64,000 nucleotides of DNA from Typhlomys cinereus (GCA_023101885.1 JALPQD010000516.1:699156-763155), one strand, 5' to 3'; positions 32,024-43,056 are shown, counted from the first letter of the stretch. Notes: generated by a model not told the origin, from the letters alone. Program-made: numbers and translations.

Positions 32024-32048
32024 AAGAGACGCCTCTTAGATGCTGGTC
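32013..32048. repeat. Perfect hairpin, 16-bp stem, 4-nt loop
   Basis: gaccagcatctaagag, loop acgc, ctcttagatgctggtc: every stem base pairs. It sits at the outer edge of the right arm of the inverted repeat at 31542-32023, so part of the arm is present a third time in opposite orientation. Confidence 0.97.
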
Positions 32049-32329
32049 AGCGCTGCCCGCCCACACCCCACCCAGCCCAGACCCAGCAAACAACTTTTAC
32101 CCACTGACCTCGACGGCACTGGTGAGCAAGGCAGAGGAAGAGGAGAGAGGACGCGCCCCAGCATCTTCAGCACAATGAAGACAACGGGCAAAGCGGCAGG
32201 GCGGGTGGTGTTTGCACCAAAGCCGAGCCCGCATCTTGCTTCTGTTCTAGCATTTTGAGGCCTGAAAGCCGGTGGAATTGTAAAATAGGATCATTTTCAT
32301 TAAGAGCATCATACTCACTTGCTCTTAAA

Positions 32330-32332
<3 letters not shown>

Positions 32333-32375
<43 letters not shown>
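32333..32375. repeat. (TG)n microsatellite
   Basis: About 21 perfect TG units. Confidence 0.97.
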
Positions 32376-32378
<3 letters not shown>

Positions 32379-32389
32379 TATTTTTTTTT

Positions 32390-32520
32390 ATCAGGGTCTC
32401 ATGTACCCAGGCTAGCTTCAAACTCACTGTGTCACCGAGGCTGGCATTGAACTCCTGGTCTTTCTGTGTCTAACTTCAGACTGCTGGCTTTACAGGGGTA
32501 TGCCACCATGCCTGACTCAC
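32390..32520 (-). repeat. B1 SINE
   Basis: Plus-strand words tcagggtctcatgtacccag, gctggcattgaactcctggt, ggctttacaggggtatgcca and ccatgcctgac are the complement of B1. It contains an extra internal caaactcactgtgtcaccga segment, resembling the internal duplication of older B1s. Confidence 0.78.
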
Positions 32521-32830
32521 ATTTCGTCAAAAACTTCTTTTAGTTCATGTTTTTGACACCATTTTATGTGATACGTTATAAGAATAACCCCAAAAGATAC
32601 CAGTTTTTTTAATGTAGAGAAATGCTGCAAGTTATCCACTGTTTGCATCAAGCCTGTTATGCCAATCCTTCCTTATTCTCCTCTGTCTTTCCCCCTGTGG
32701 GAAGAACTGGCTTCCATCGAGTTTAGATATATGCTAGTGAAGCCAGTGTTGTGTATGGAGATGGCTAATCTACTTTAAATGTCCTGGCTAACTTGACATA
32801 GCTTGAGCTGGCAAGTATGGCTCCAAGTGG
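32521..32830. other. Unique AT-rich DNA
   Basis: No feature recognised. Confidence 0.4.
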
Positions 32831-33168
32831 ACCTGCTGTGAGATAGAATATAGACCCACTGTGAGTTAGAGGTAGAGCCACTGTGAGGTAGAACATAGAC
32901 CTACTGTGAAATGGAGTCTAGACCCACTTCGAGATAGAATGTAGACCTGCTGTGAAATGGAATCTAGACTCACTGTGAGGTAGAATGTAGCCCCACTGTG
33001 AGAGGGAGTGTAGACCCACTGTGAGATGAGGTGTAGACCCACAGTGAGACATAGTGTAGACCCACTGTGAAACACAGTGTAGACCCACTGTGAGATGGAG
33101 TGTAGATCCACTGTAAGATGAAGTGTAGACTCACTGTGAGATGGAGTGTAGACCCACTGTGAAGTAGT
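32831..33168. repeat. Minisatellite, 22-bp unit, about 15-16 copies
   Basis: Units of the type gtagacccactgtgagatgg followed by ag, with substitutions concentrated in the gagat/gaaat and pre-gtag positions and a few 1-2 bp length variants. Copies toward 33168 are more uniform than those near 32831. A minus-strand frame of 81 codons across it is a repetitive translation, not a gene. Confidence 0.95.
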
Positions 33169-33680
33169 CTACGCAGGGCTCAGGTTCTGATGGTACCATA
33201 GAGCAGCTGTACACTGTCCAGTCTCTTCTAGACTGAGGTGTGTGTGTACTTCCTTTTGTTCTGTAAATAACATGTGATTCACATTTTTCGTTCCCCCCAA
33301 CACTGTGATTTCGTTCCCCCCAACACGTGGTGGTTTCATATTAGTGGATCAAAACAAGACAGCTCTGTGGGATAAATTCAGCCATTCTAGGATCTAGCCT
33401 CGTGCAAGCAGCCTTCTCTCTAAGGGCCTTTTGCAGGGACATGTAGCGCCCTCTAGTGTCCAAGCCCTTCCAAGGGAAGCCTTTCCTGAACCCTGGTCTC
33501 CAGCCAGCGGACAGAGGAAGCAGAGCTTTTCCTGGACACTGTAGGCGGTTGCTTCCTAAAGCCCCGAGGCTCTTTCTGTCACTGTGGATGAAGGGTAGAC
33601 GCTCACCCAGCAGGGAAGTGCACAGTGGAAAAAGTCCTTTGGATTCTCATTGTCAATATATGTTCAGAAAGAATGATTCC
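33169..33680. other. Unique DNA with a 23-bp duplication
   Basis: tttcgttccccccaacac is repeated at 33286 and 33309. Otherwise no feature recognised. Confidence 0.45.
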
Positions 33681-33682
33681 AG

Positions 33683-33870
33683 GGGTCTAGGACGTGGCTT
33701 AGTCAGTAAAGTGCTTGCTGTGCAAACATGAGGACATGAGTTCTGATCCCCAGCTCCCGTGGAAAGAGTCAGGCACCACGGTGCACCTATAATCCTCGCA
33801 CTGGGGGAGGGGGCAGAGACAGGAGATCTTGGCATCTTGGCGCTTGCTTGGTCTAGCTCCAGATTCTCAA
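33683..33870 (+). repeat. B4-type SINE
   Basis: Head ggtctaggacgtggcttagt, cagtaaagtgcttgctgtgc, ctgatccccagctcccgt; body cctataatcctcgcactggg and gcagagacaggagatcttgg. Plus orientation, no long tail. Confidence 0.72.
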
Positions 33871-34204
33871 AAACTAAGACAGGAGATGTGTGTCCAGACA
33901 GTATATTTTGGGCATACCAGGGTTGCTGCATCTGTGAACTCGCTGCAGCGATGTCTACTTCCTCAGGACCTGGGCACGGTCTGGCCTGTCATCACTTTCT
34001 CCACCATTGAGAAGGCAAGATCTCGAGAGGCTCCGCGCCTCCCTGAGAGACTGTTGAGGGCTAATGCTGGGCTGGGGCAAGGGGAGCGGCTTTCTCCAAT
34101 GGCGCTCCCTGATGTGGCATCCATACTCGGATAAATACTCAGATACACGCCTGCGAAGCTCAATGGGCCACACGGGCAGAAAGACATGGGAGGGGCCAAG
34201 GAGG
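33871..34204. other. Unique DNA
   Basis: No feature recognised. Frames up to 101 codons lack domains. Confidence 0.4.
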
Positions 34205-34945
34205 CACAGCTGTCAACTTGATGGTTGAGAGTTTGAGCTCTGTGCACATTTAAATCTTTTTTTAATTGTTTATTATTTATTCAACTGTGCGTGTATGCAT
34301 GTGGTGCATGTATGCGTATGTGTATATATATGTGTGTGTAGAACCACAGACGAATTCGGGAACCACCATGGACCGCTTCCACCTCCTCCTTGTTTCCTTT
34401 GCCCGGGGTTTCACAGGCTCCATCCTACCAGCACTAGAAACGCAGCCCCCTCCCCTGCTTCCGCCTGGCGTCTATACGTGGGGTCTAGGATCCGAACTCA
34501 GGACATTCTGCCTGCAAGGCAGAGGCTTAACCCCTGAGCCACCTCTCCAGCCCCTCTGTGCACATTTATAGGAACTGATAGTTGAGTTAAGCCCAGAGTG
34601 AATCTTCAGGGGATTATCTAGTGGATGGAGAAGGTCCAGTCCATGGTGAGTGGGACTAGTCCCTGGGGAAGGTAAATAAGATACAGAGAGCTGGTTGAGA
34701 AAGTTAGCATCCTTGTGTACACTTGGCCAGACAAGCTGATCTGGCAAGTAAGGATCGTCCCTGTCATAGCTGTTGTGTGGCGATGGTGCAGCCAGTTCCC
34801 TCAGCCGTTTGGTGATGGTGCGTGTTCTGTTACCAACTGGACTAAAAACTGTAACTGGACTATCGTAAGTAAATAAACCTCTCGTTCCCTTAAGCTGGTT
34901 AGTGGAAATTTATCAGCCACAATGCAGGGAACTGCAAAGAGGAGG
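34205..34945 (+). repeat. URR1-like interspersed repeat interrupted by a SINE
   Basis: Two parts, 34205-34252 (gctgtcaacttgatggttga) and 34554-34945 (agttgagttaagcccagagt, gtgggactagtccctgggg, gtgtacacttggccagacaa, cgttcccttaagctggtt). Joined, they match the uninterrupted copy at 17694-18106. Confidence 0.75.
34253..34553 (-). mobile_element. B2-superfamily SINE nested in URR1-like repeat, perfect TSD
   Basis: Perfect 15-bp target duplication ctctgtgcacattta at 34238-34252 and 34554-34568. Body gaaccacagacgaattcggg, tttcacaggctccatcctac; head gatccgaactcaggacattc, cctgcaaggcagaggcttaa, cctgagccacctctccagcc. It closely resembles the copy at 7886-8182, and the two look like the youngest of the family here. 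Confidence 0.95.
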
Positions 34946-34976
34946 AAGGAGACTGGTAGGGAAAAAGGTTTGTAGT

Positions 34977-35014
34977 GGGGAAAGAAGGGGGGGGTTGAGA
35001 TTGGGGAATAAGGG
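34977..35014 (+). other. Potential G-quadruplex
   Basis: Four or more G4 tracts: gtgggg, aagaagggggggg, gattgggg and aataaggggcg, with loops of about 6, 8 and 5 bases. Confidence 0.7.
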
Positions 35015-36685
35015 GCGAAAGTAGCATAAATTTGTGTGAGAAATGCTCAAAGAATGAAAAATATTGCTATCTGTTGCGTGACAAGGAGCTAAAGGTAATT
35101 ACATGTGCTCAGGTTTTTGCTTCTTGTTCCTTCATAGCAAGAAAATAAGCACCCATCACATGTAACGATAAAACAAACAGCAAACAAACAAACCAGGAGA
35201 GCGAGACAGAAAACAGGTAACATTGTCCTTTGGCCTCCCTCTGCCTGTGCACACACATGCACATTAACACATCAACGCAAATATGCGACGTGTATGCTTG
35301 CAGACGCACATAAGAAAGAGCATTTCCAGGTGCCCCCCAAGTTGGCAGTCTTTCTTAAGACCCGCGGTGATCTGTGTTGGGGTCACGTGACGTGACACTG
35401 GAACTTTGATCAGCTCTGTGCATTTATTTAAGTGGAATTGAGCCGTCTTCAGTTGAGTGACCTGAGGAGGGCCGGTCTGTGCAGGGGGGAGGGGCAGGTG
35501 CACCCAGAGACAGCGCAGCCAGACAGCGCAGACAGGCTGAGCCCCAGCGCTCCCTGCGTCGACTCCACACGTGGCCGTAGGGTTCTCAGAGGTCTGCCCA
35601 TAGCTCGCTGTCGTTTCTGACAGTGACAAGCAGTTCTCGGTAAATCTGAACAGATAGTCAAGACAAATCAAGGCCTTTGCATTTTACAGAAAAGCAGCTG
35701 TGAAGAACCAGGAGGAATAGCAAGTGCAGACACCTGCATATCTCCATCAGTTGCATGCCATTCTTTAAGATGGCCTCTATGTGTTGCTTAAAAGACAATG
35801 TACCAAATAACTACAAGTTAATTAGTGACGAGATCCAGAATCTGATAAGGGAGATAGACATACTTTTTTTTAAAAAAATCACTTAAAATTCTGACTGGTG
35901 ATGAGAATCCGTGTTAATGTCAGCGCCCAAGTTAGCTGAAATGAGCTGCGTCAGTGGCAAAGGGCATGTCTAAGTGGCAAGTCCATGTTCTGCAACTGGC
36001 AAGGGCAGAGGTCTGTCGATCACGTCATCCACAGAGATGCCACATGCCTTTGTGTGCCTGGGCATTAGGCCCTCGGGCAGACCAAGCCTCAGGATGACTG
36101 GAAGCGACATGGAGGCCCGTGGACGATGTCTGTGTGCATCTCTTCCCCGGGCACAGGGACGCAGGGCCTGAACGGCTCTCAGCACGTCTCCAGCCGTAGG
36201 AGCAGGAAATGCTCACGTTCCTGAGCCAACCCATTGTGTTAACAGTGACTTCCTCCTGGGCTTCTTTGTTAGCACGACTGGTACATAGGCTTGTTCAGGG
36301 TCCCCCGTCATGTGTAACATGCCTGCACTTTTGCAGGTGCGTGCACAGGAGAAAGGGAAGGTTTTCAGGCATGCACAGAGGTGAATGGGAGGCCGGCAGG
36401 CGCGTGAATAGGAGAAAGGGAGGGTGGGGTGACGTGTGAGAAAACGTTGGAGGCTGGTGAAGTCGTGTTTATTGAGGCTGCGACTCCTAGGTCTGGACTT
36501 ATGTATGCCTGCGAATCAAGGAAATTGCAAGCTGGTGTTGAAAAGTGGGGGATGAGTGTGTGATACAATTTCCTTGGTTTAGATTAGTTCAAATCAACCA
36601 AGAGGCTGCGTTAACCACGTAGAAAATGGGTTAAGCAATAGATAGCTAAATGCTAAGTGTCCTGTTTCTTCATGAGTTCTTCATG
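35015..36685. other. Unique DNA
   Basis: No repeat recognised. A 135-codon minus frame (35264-35671) and 62-76-codon frames elsewhere have no known domains. The stretch 35340-35640 is locally CpG-bearing. Confidence 0.4.
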
Positions 36686-37235
36686 AGATAGCATAGACAC
36701 ATGTAGGCGAACACACAGAAATGCAGACACAAAAACATAAACATAGATACAGACAATAAACACAGTCACATACATACAGATACATACTCACAGGCAAATA
36801 CACACAGGCACATAGACAGACGAATAGATACAGGCACTTACATACAGGAGAATACACAGAGACACAGAGATACATACAAACACAGTAATACACAGATGCC
36901 CACAGACACACAGATATACAGTTACACAAATGCACAGATATTCAGAGACACATAGATATAGACATACACTCCCTCACACATGCAGTACAGACACATCCAG
37001 ACACACATGAACACTCAGAGACACACATATATACACAAATACACACACACTCACACGTATAGTGAGAGAGGTGAGAGGGAGAGAAAAAGAGAGAGACATT
37101 CAGAGACACAAACAGATATAGACACTCCTAGAAACACAAAAGCACATAGACACAGATGCACATACACTGACATACACACAAACACATGCACATATAGATG
37201 GGACAGAAGCACGCGCGTGCCCGTACGCATGCACG

Positions 37236-37276
<41 letters not shown>

Positions 37277-37288
37277 ACACACACACAT
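36686..37288. repeat. Long degenerate CA/ACAGA satellite-like region ending in (CA)n
   Basis: About 600 bp built mostly from acaca, acatag, acagatac and cacagag words, with a GA-rich insert at 37060-37100 and a perfect (CA)n at about 37232-37288. All frames (62-170 codons) are low-complexity translations. Confidence 0.92.
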
Positions 37289-38289
37289 TAAGGTAAACTC
37301 CAGCGTGCACTGTGAATGAGATCCTCAGCCGGTGCGGGCGACAACCTTGTAGCTGACTGACTGACCGACCGACCGTCCTTCCCGGCTTGTGTGCCCAGTA
37401 GCCCTTCCAGCTCATACAGACGGGAAAGTTCCACTGTGCTCTGGAGTTTTCCATTGCCGGCGCAGCTCCAGATGTCGGATCCTTATCTGCAGCCGCAGGC
37501 ACGTCCCTGGCACTCGTCCCCGGCACATCCTTCTTGCAGGACTTGTATGGATAAGAGCACGCATCGCAAGATTCACATGCCGCCATAGGGACTGCGCACA
37601 GCTCTTCCGCCCGGCTCTTTTGCCCTTCAAAGGCCAGCATTGCTTTCCTGGGCCTGCTCCAAGCATGGCAGCTCAGGCGGATAGACCTTGACTAGAACAG
37701 ACTGCAACTCAGACACCAGTCGTGGGACAGATCCTTACCTTGGCTCTGTCACTGTCGCTGACTGGATGGACTGTGTTCGATATGTGTCTGTCACAACACA
37801 TCTGGACTTTCTTACTAAAGCCAATCCAAAGAGAGCAATTGTGTTCTTGCTGTCGACATTTAAAAAGGAGTGTGCACCGTGGCCTAAGGCAAGAAGCACC
37901 TGACTGCCACCCCCTGGGGAACCGTGTGGTGTGGGCTATGCACAATGTGCCTGCATTTTCCAAATATTTGCAAAACAGAATGGTCACATATGACTAATAT
38001 ATCATTTATATTGAATTTCGATTCATGTTTATTGCTGTAGTTCAATTCATGCTTCTTGCAAGTGTTTGGTAATTGCAGAGGAGATAAAGGAGGGTGAGCA
38101 TTGTGCGTACCCCTCGTGGTTGGTGGGGCTGTACCCTACGGCTTGAGGCTGTTTCTGTTTGCTCTTTGCCCGCCATCACAAAACCATCTGCGAAAAAAAA
38201 AAAAAAAAAAAAAAAAACTCCTTCATAAGATGATTCTTAACTCACCAGGCAGTGTTTCCATGTCATGAAGTATCTACCACTAAATTGTT
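37289..38289. other. Unique DNA with A25 tract
   Basis: A short (GACT/GACC)n run lies at about 37353-37376. A run of about 25 A lies at 38193-38217 with no SINE body recognised immediately upstream. Frames on both strands at 37389-37997 (up to 104 codons) show no domain. Confidence 0.4.
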
Positions 38290-38607
38290 TTTCTGCCATT
38301 TTGGTGTGTGCGCGCATGTGTGTGCGTGTGCGCGCGTGTGTGCGTGTGTGGTGTGTGTGTGTACATAAATGTGCAGGCGCAAGCAGCCGTGCATGTGCAT
38401 GAGGCCGCAGGAGGAAGTCAGGTGTCTTCCTCTGTTGCTCCTCAGCTTATTCCCTTGAGACAGGATCTCTGGCTGAGTTCCAGCATCTTCCTGTCTCCAC
38501 TTGCCCAGCCCTGGAGTTACAGGCCCCATCTGGCTTTTCTTCTTTGTAGGTGCTGTGGCTCTAAACTTGGGGCTCATGCTTGCCCACTGAGATATCTCTC
38601 AGGCCCA
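38290..38607 (-). repeat. B4-type SINE
   Basis: (TG/CG)n tail 38304-38362, then gcatgaggccgcaggaggaa-like body, ccttgagacaggatctctgg, cctggagttacaggccccat, aaacttggggctcatgcttg, ccactgagatatctctcagg. Complement of B4. Confidence 0.75.
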
Positions 38608-39469
38608 TTCCTGCAATGTTCTTAGCCATGACGAGCTCTCTGTTATCCGCGTGTTTAATACACGGCTGGTAAGTAAGTTAGCCACGATCCCATCATGCCT
38701 GCATGTAAGATGTGTCCCTTTAGGCTGTTTGCTGCGGGCACGGATCATTTTTAGCACTACACTGCTTTCTCCTGAATCAGGCTCTGTGACAATCCCCGGG
38801 GGCAGAGAGGTCAATAAGGGGACTGGGATGAGCCCATCAGAAAATGGAAGATCGTTTCAGAACTAGGATGAAACCTTCTGTTATGCTTCCCGTGCCCGTG
38901 CAGTTTTATATTTTGCACTGTTTCCTGTTTTGCTTAGAGTGAACAGATTTGTGAACGGCCTCGTTCGCTCGCAAGGGGCTCTTTGATGCTGGAGCGTTTG
39001 GTGCTGGGGAGCTGAATGAGAGACGCGCCCTCTGTGTCCACAGCCACCGCATGGCCCGTGCCTGTCCAGTGGGCTGTGTCCTGGGTTCCAGGAGCCTGTC
39101 TTGCAGCATCGTGCTGGGTGGCCCCCAGTAGCTACATGGTTGCCCCCACCCCAATACGTCTAATAGTCTGTAGCAGCTTCTCTGAAGTAAGTTCTGGAGG
39201 GAAAGGCAGTCGATCTATGGCCTTAGCCTGAAGTCATTTACCAGAAGACTCACGGTGGGGTCGGGGAAGGTAGAAGCGAAGGCTCTACTAATTCTAATTA
39301 GCAACTGTGGTCAGTGTTCTGAGATGACCCGCCTGAGATGGTATCATGTCCTTCTAGACATGGAAATTACTCTCTTTGAAGACAAAAAAATCAGCCAAAC
39401 ACTTTGCTATTTGAGATGAGATTTAAGAAGAATAAGGAAGGTTTGCTTTTTATCCCCAAATTAACATTT
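38608..39469. other. Unique DNA; weak exon-like segment 39044-39186
   Basis: A segment flanked by ctctgtgtccacag (acceptor-like) and ctgaa|gtaagt (donor-like) is open in one frame, but it contains internal acceptor-like sites and a composition no different from its flanks. I list it only as weak. No repeat recognised. Confidence 0.25.
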
Positions 39470-39579
39470 TGTTCAGCCACATTTATTTATTTACTTACTT
39501 TGCTGTTGGTTTTTTAAACCTTATTTATTTATTTATTTGTTATTTATTTATTTATTTAGTGTGTGTGTGTGTGTGTGTG

Positions 39580-39617
<38 letters not shown>

Positions 39618-39863
39618 ATCAGAGCACACTGTATGTCCCTGTGGAAGATCAAGGGTGACTTCAGGAATTGTTCTAGATTGCTTCTACCTCCTTTTTGCTT
39701 CCCTCTGGGGTTTCCCAGGCTCTGCCCACCAGGGTCAGAAGTGCAGGCCACTGCCGTTTCTGCCTGATGTTTTTACGTGAGACCTGGGATCTGAGCTCAG
39801 GACCTTCTGCTTGGGAGACAACGTCTTAACCCCTGAGCCATTTCTCCAGCCCTGTTCAGCCAC
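39470..39863 (-). mobile_element. B2-superfamily tRNA SINE with TSD
   Basis: Target duplication tgttcagccac at 39470-39480 and 39853-39863. Tail: (ttta)n then (tg)n to 39614. Body: gatcaagggtgacttcagga, ttcccaggctctgcccacca, gtcagaagtgcaggccact. Head: gggatctgagctcaggacct, ctgagccatttctccagccc. Confidence 0.93.
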
Positions 39864-40088
39864 TTGTTAGACTTGTCAAACTTAACCTCAACGAGAAGTG
39901 TGAATGTGCTCTTCAGGAGCTAATTCAGATAATAACATTTGATTTCTCATTACAAGTAGCATCAGATGGGATTAATGGAATGCATGTTAAATGCAGACAC
40001 AATGGGATGACAACCAACTTACTTCTCATCCCTGTTCTAAACGTTCAGATAATGGAATGTTCATTGTAGTTAAGAATTTTACAGGAAT

Positions 40089-40200
40089 GGGGCCGGAGAG
40101 ACGGCTCAGTGAATGAGCAGGAACTCTTAAGTTCAGACCTCAGCACACACATAAAAAACCAGGCGTGGCCACGTGTACTTGTAACCCCAGAGAATTTAGT
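40089..40200 (+). repeat. B4-type SINE, 3'-truncated
   Basis: Head ggggccggagagacggctca, taagttcagacctcagcaca, body start ccaggcgtggccacgtgtac, ttgtaaccccagagaa. It ends abruptly near 40200. Confidence 0.75.
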
Positions 40201-40236
40201 CTCTAACTAGATAACACTTTATCATATAATAAAGAA

Positions 40237-40279
40237 CATGTATTACAGAGAGAGAGGGAGAGAGAGAGAGAGAGAGAGA
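40237..40279. repeat. (GA)n microsatellite
   Basis: About 20 GA units with one ggg interruption. Confidence 0.95.
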
Positions 40280-40964
40280 TCAGTAAGTGGAAATTACCGG
40301 AAGTTGGAGTAAGTACGTGAAGCATGTGAAAAGTTAGTTCCCTCCATCGTTACTTTCCTGTAACTTTGGAATTATTTTGAAATCAAAAGTTAAAAATTTC
40401 ACTAGTGACCACTTCATCTGGATTAGGCAAGAACCACGGAGTCCAGGACAGATCGCTCGTCCTTAGACCCCGTAAGAAAGTTGCTGCCTCTTTTCCGGAG
40501 CTCAGGGCCCAGGATGGCAGCTGGTGCTGGGGCCACAGCAGCGTTTTCCGGGGCTCCTTTCAGCACAGGGGTGACCAGCCTGTGCCTGGTCGGCCGTCCC
40601 ACACTGCTCCTTGAGAGACGACCACGGTTCCCGTGTTAGACGTGGGCACGCATCTCAGGGAAGAACAAAGACCCAGGAATCTCTGCGGCAGCACAGGGTG
40701 TTTCCTTATTTTATTTATTGATTGATTTTTTGTGTGTGTCTTTTTCTCAGAGCTCTTACTAGTGGAAGCTGCCCAGATAAAACAACTTAGGACTTTGAAA
40801 CTTTCTAGGGGAAACACAGTTTTAATCAGCCTGTCATCTTATGCATTGTTCAGAGATGAAAAGACTCGGAAATCAACATCCCCTCAAAATGTAGTGCCGA
40901 GAATCCGGCAGGCTCAGACTTCTTATATGGTATATTCTCCTCGCTAGCATTTCTGCAGTCTTCC
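40280..40964. other. Unique DNA
   Basis: No gene or repeat recognised. Confidence 0.4.
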
Positions 40965-41046
40965 TCCTTCACCCTCTCTCATACCTAGGATTTGAACTCA
41001 AGTCCTGTCCATGCGAGGCAAGTATTTCCCTCCTGACCTCCAACCT
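40965..41046 (-). repeat. ID/B4 head fragment
   Basis: Plus-strand words aggatttgaactcaagtcct and catgcgaggcaagtatttc, complement of a tRNA-like head. Very short. Confidence 0.5.
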
Positions 41047-41619
41047 AAGACCCTTTTATGTTCATTTCCCTCTTTTGTTCTTCTTCTCCATCCTTCCCTT
41101 CTTCCTGTTCTTTCTCCTCCTCCTTATATGTTAAGAAGTGGAGGTGAGCCAGGGGTCCTTAAGAGACAGAAGTGGGGGGATATGGAACCAAGACGCGGCC
41201 CATCTGTGTCTGAATGAAGTCAGTCTATCTACCCCCCTCTGCAAGCCAGAATCCTTCATGACTCAGGCTTGATCCATTGTGTTTCCCAGGCTCCCTGGAG
41301 ACCACACCTCTTAACTGGCCCAACTCTCGTGTCCTTAGATTCAAAGCAAAATGTTGTTTCTTCCAGAGAACAAGTAATTTCCTGAAAATGAGTAATTAAA
41401 GGCCCGAAATCTCCAAGGAATGTTTGGGCCTGGGCTAGCTGTACTTCCTTCAAGGGGAAAACAGGCCTGTGGCCCTGAACTCAAGGCTGGAATTCCACGT
41501 GCTCAGGAGATCTTTGCATGGCGTCCTCTCTGGGTAGCCGGGAATTCTGTTGGCCCTATGGTTTGGATGCTTATCGATGGGATAAGCTCTAAAATGTGGG
41601 TGGACATATGTCTATGTGG
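41047..41619. other. Unique DNA
   Basis: Pyrimidine-rich at 41050-41130. No gene seen. Confidence 0.4.
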
Positions 41620-41624
41620 GGTGT

Positions 41625-41656
<32 letters not shown>

Positions 41657-41835
41657 ACGTGTGGGGCCAAAACTCAGCCTTCAAAACAGGGTGTCTCCCT
41701 GGCCTAGAATTCTCCAAGTAGGCTAGATTGGCAAACCCCCCCCCATTCCACCGATCTGACTATCTCTGGTGAGGTGCTAGGCGTGTATTGCTACTTGCAT
41801 AGCCAACACTTTGCAGACTTCTTAGCCCCTGGAAT
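41620..41835 (-). repeat. B4-type SINE, diverged
   Basis: (TG)n tail 41623-41658, then tcaaaacagggtgtctccct, aattctccaagtaggctaga and the decayed head gcatagccaacactttgcag. Confidence 0.65.
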
Positions 41836-42220
41836 AGATACTTGAAAAGGAAACATTGGTAGGTTTGGGGGAAGTTCTTGGTTACCCTGATTCTGTCTGC
41901 ACTGTCAAACCTCTGTAGGAGCAAGAAAAAAAACCGCTCATGTTGGACAGAGAAGATGAGATGGTTCTGGAACATTCGGCTGTTGAAAGCCCGCCAGTCG
42001 ACGCCCATCCCTCTCTCCCCTGTCCTAGCTGGGTGGCAGTCCTTCGGAGGCGTGGCCTGGGGTTTGCGGTGCCCCCCTCCCGCCTCCCATGGGCGGCCAT
42101 GCGGAGTCCCACACATCTGCATCCTGCCTTGGTCTCTGCAGCCACATGAAGCCCCACGGGTCACACCTGCTGTGACAGTCCTAATCCCAGGCAATTGATG
42201 CCCTTTTTTTTTTTAATTAA
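41836..42220. other. Unique DNA
   Basis: Overlapping frames (plus 106, minus 144 codons) without domains. GC-rich at 41995-42110. Confidence 0.4.
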
Positions 42221-42319
42221 AAAAATTCTCCTGGCTGCATATCATCAAGAAAAACAACACTGTGTTCAGGGTCCCTTATCTCTCCACTCCCAAATATCCT
42301 GTTTCTTCGGGCTGGGCAG

Positions 42320-42480
42320 CCAGGACCAATAGAAAGCTCTTCCTGCCATTGGCTGACTTCATTTCCCAGACTTAGCACAATCTCATCCGCTCTAAACAAC
42401 CTCATCAAAACCACTTTCTGGGCAGAGAGAAGCAATAATTATTATTAACATTTATTAACAATCAATAACTCGATTGCATC
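42320..42480 (+). promoter_or_regulatory. Promoter-like segment with two CCAAT boxes
   Basis: ccaat lies at 42326-42330 on the plus strand and its complement attgg at 42348-42352, about 20 bp apart. An AT-rich box aataattattattaac follows at about 42434-42449, then the ATG at 42481. Spacing is plausible for a Pol II promoter or an LTR U3. No factor site is proven. Confidence 0.35.
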
Positions 42481-42714
42481 ATGGCGAGCACCATCAAGGT
42501 AAGAAGAAGACTCCTTGGTGTTGTACAAAATCTTCTTCTCGCTCTTTCTTTGGCTTCCTTTATCAAGGCAGATAAGTTCGGGTTGGGCAACACCCCCTAC
42601 CACAATAGAGGACAACAAGATTTCCTTTGCGCTGCTAGTAAATTTCCTTTTTCCTACTCCGACCATCCGCAACGCTTAAAAACTTCAAACTCAGAAAAAA
42701 ATTGGGGTTTCTAA
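42481..42714 (+). CDS. Hypothetical short ORF or first coding exon, signal-peptide-like
   Basis: The ATG has a strong context (A at -3, G at +4). Read through, it encodes 77 residues: a basic start MASTIKVRRR, a hydrophobic run LLGVVQNLLLALSLASFI, then a polar tail with one Cys, so it resembles a secreted-protein leader. Alternatively, translation could end at MASTIK with splicing at a near-consensus donor (AAG|gtaaga, GT at 42499). I do not recognise it. Nearby CpGs (gttgcgcgccgcgg at about 42723) and a downstream poly(A) signal make it worth checking. Chance ORF remains quite possible. Confidence 0.25.
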   Translation: MASTIKVRRRLLGVVQNLLLALSLASFIKADKFGLGNTPYHNRGQQDFLCAASKFPFSYSDHPQRLKTSNSEKNWGF

Positions 42715-43056
42715 ATTCACCGTTGCGCGCCGCGGATTATACTTTTGCTGAGGGTTTTTGGAGCGTTTTGGAATTTTCAGGTTCTGTACTTCTTCCCATC
42801 GGTGTCTGGACACAAGTTGAAGACGGCAGGGCAGGGTCAGAAATGGAGACGGGCTGTCAGTGCGGAAGGTTTGGACGCTCTCTGGGGACTTAGCATCAGG
42901 CGGTCACCTATCCCCATGGAGCGAAGACCTTCCCAGCAGGTGACTGTTGGTAATGGGACAGTGTCGGCTTGACCTGTGGGTGCACCATGCTGAGAACCGA
43001 GCAATCTCCTTTCTCAAGTGGTGGTAATGCAGTACACAGGTCGTGTGTCTGCCACG

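Noticed and set aside
32831..33168. Possible repeat protein on the minus strand (Ser/Gln/Val/Tyr repeats)
   Set aside because: The period is 22 bp, not a multiple of three, so the apparent protein repeat shifts frame each unit; it is a minisatellite.
36686..37050. Regular ACAGA/ACATA pattern looked like a CRISPR-type or satellite array
   Set aside because: No fixed repeat unit or unique spacers; it is degenerate CA-type simple sequence in a mammalian genome.
37128..37640. 170-codon minus-strand frame with many Cys
   Set aside because: The cysteines come from the CA repeat; the remainder has no homologue I recognise.
39044..39186. Exon-like segment with cacag and gtaagt flanks
   Set aside because: Weak polypyrimidine tract and competing internal sites; no composition or frame signal beyond its neighbours.
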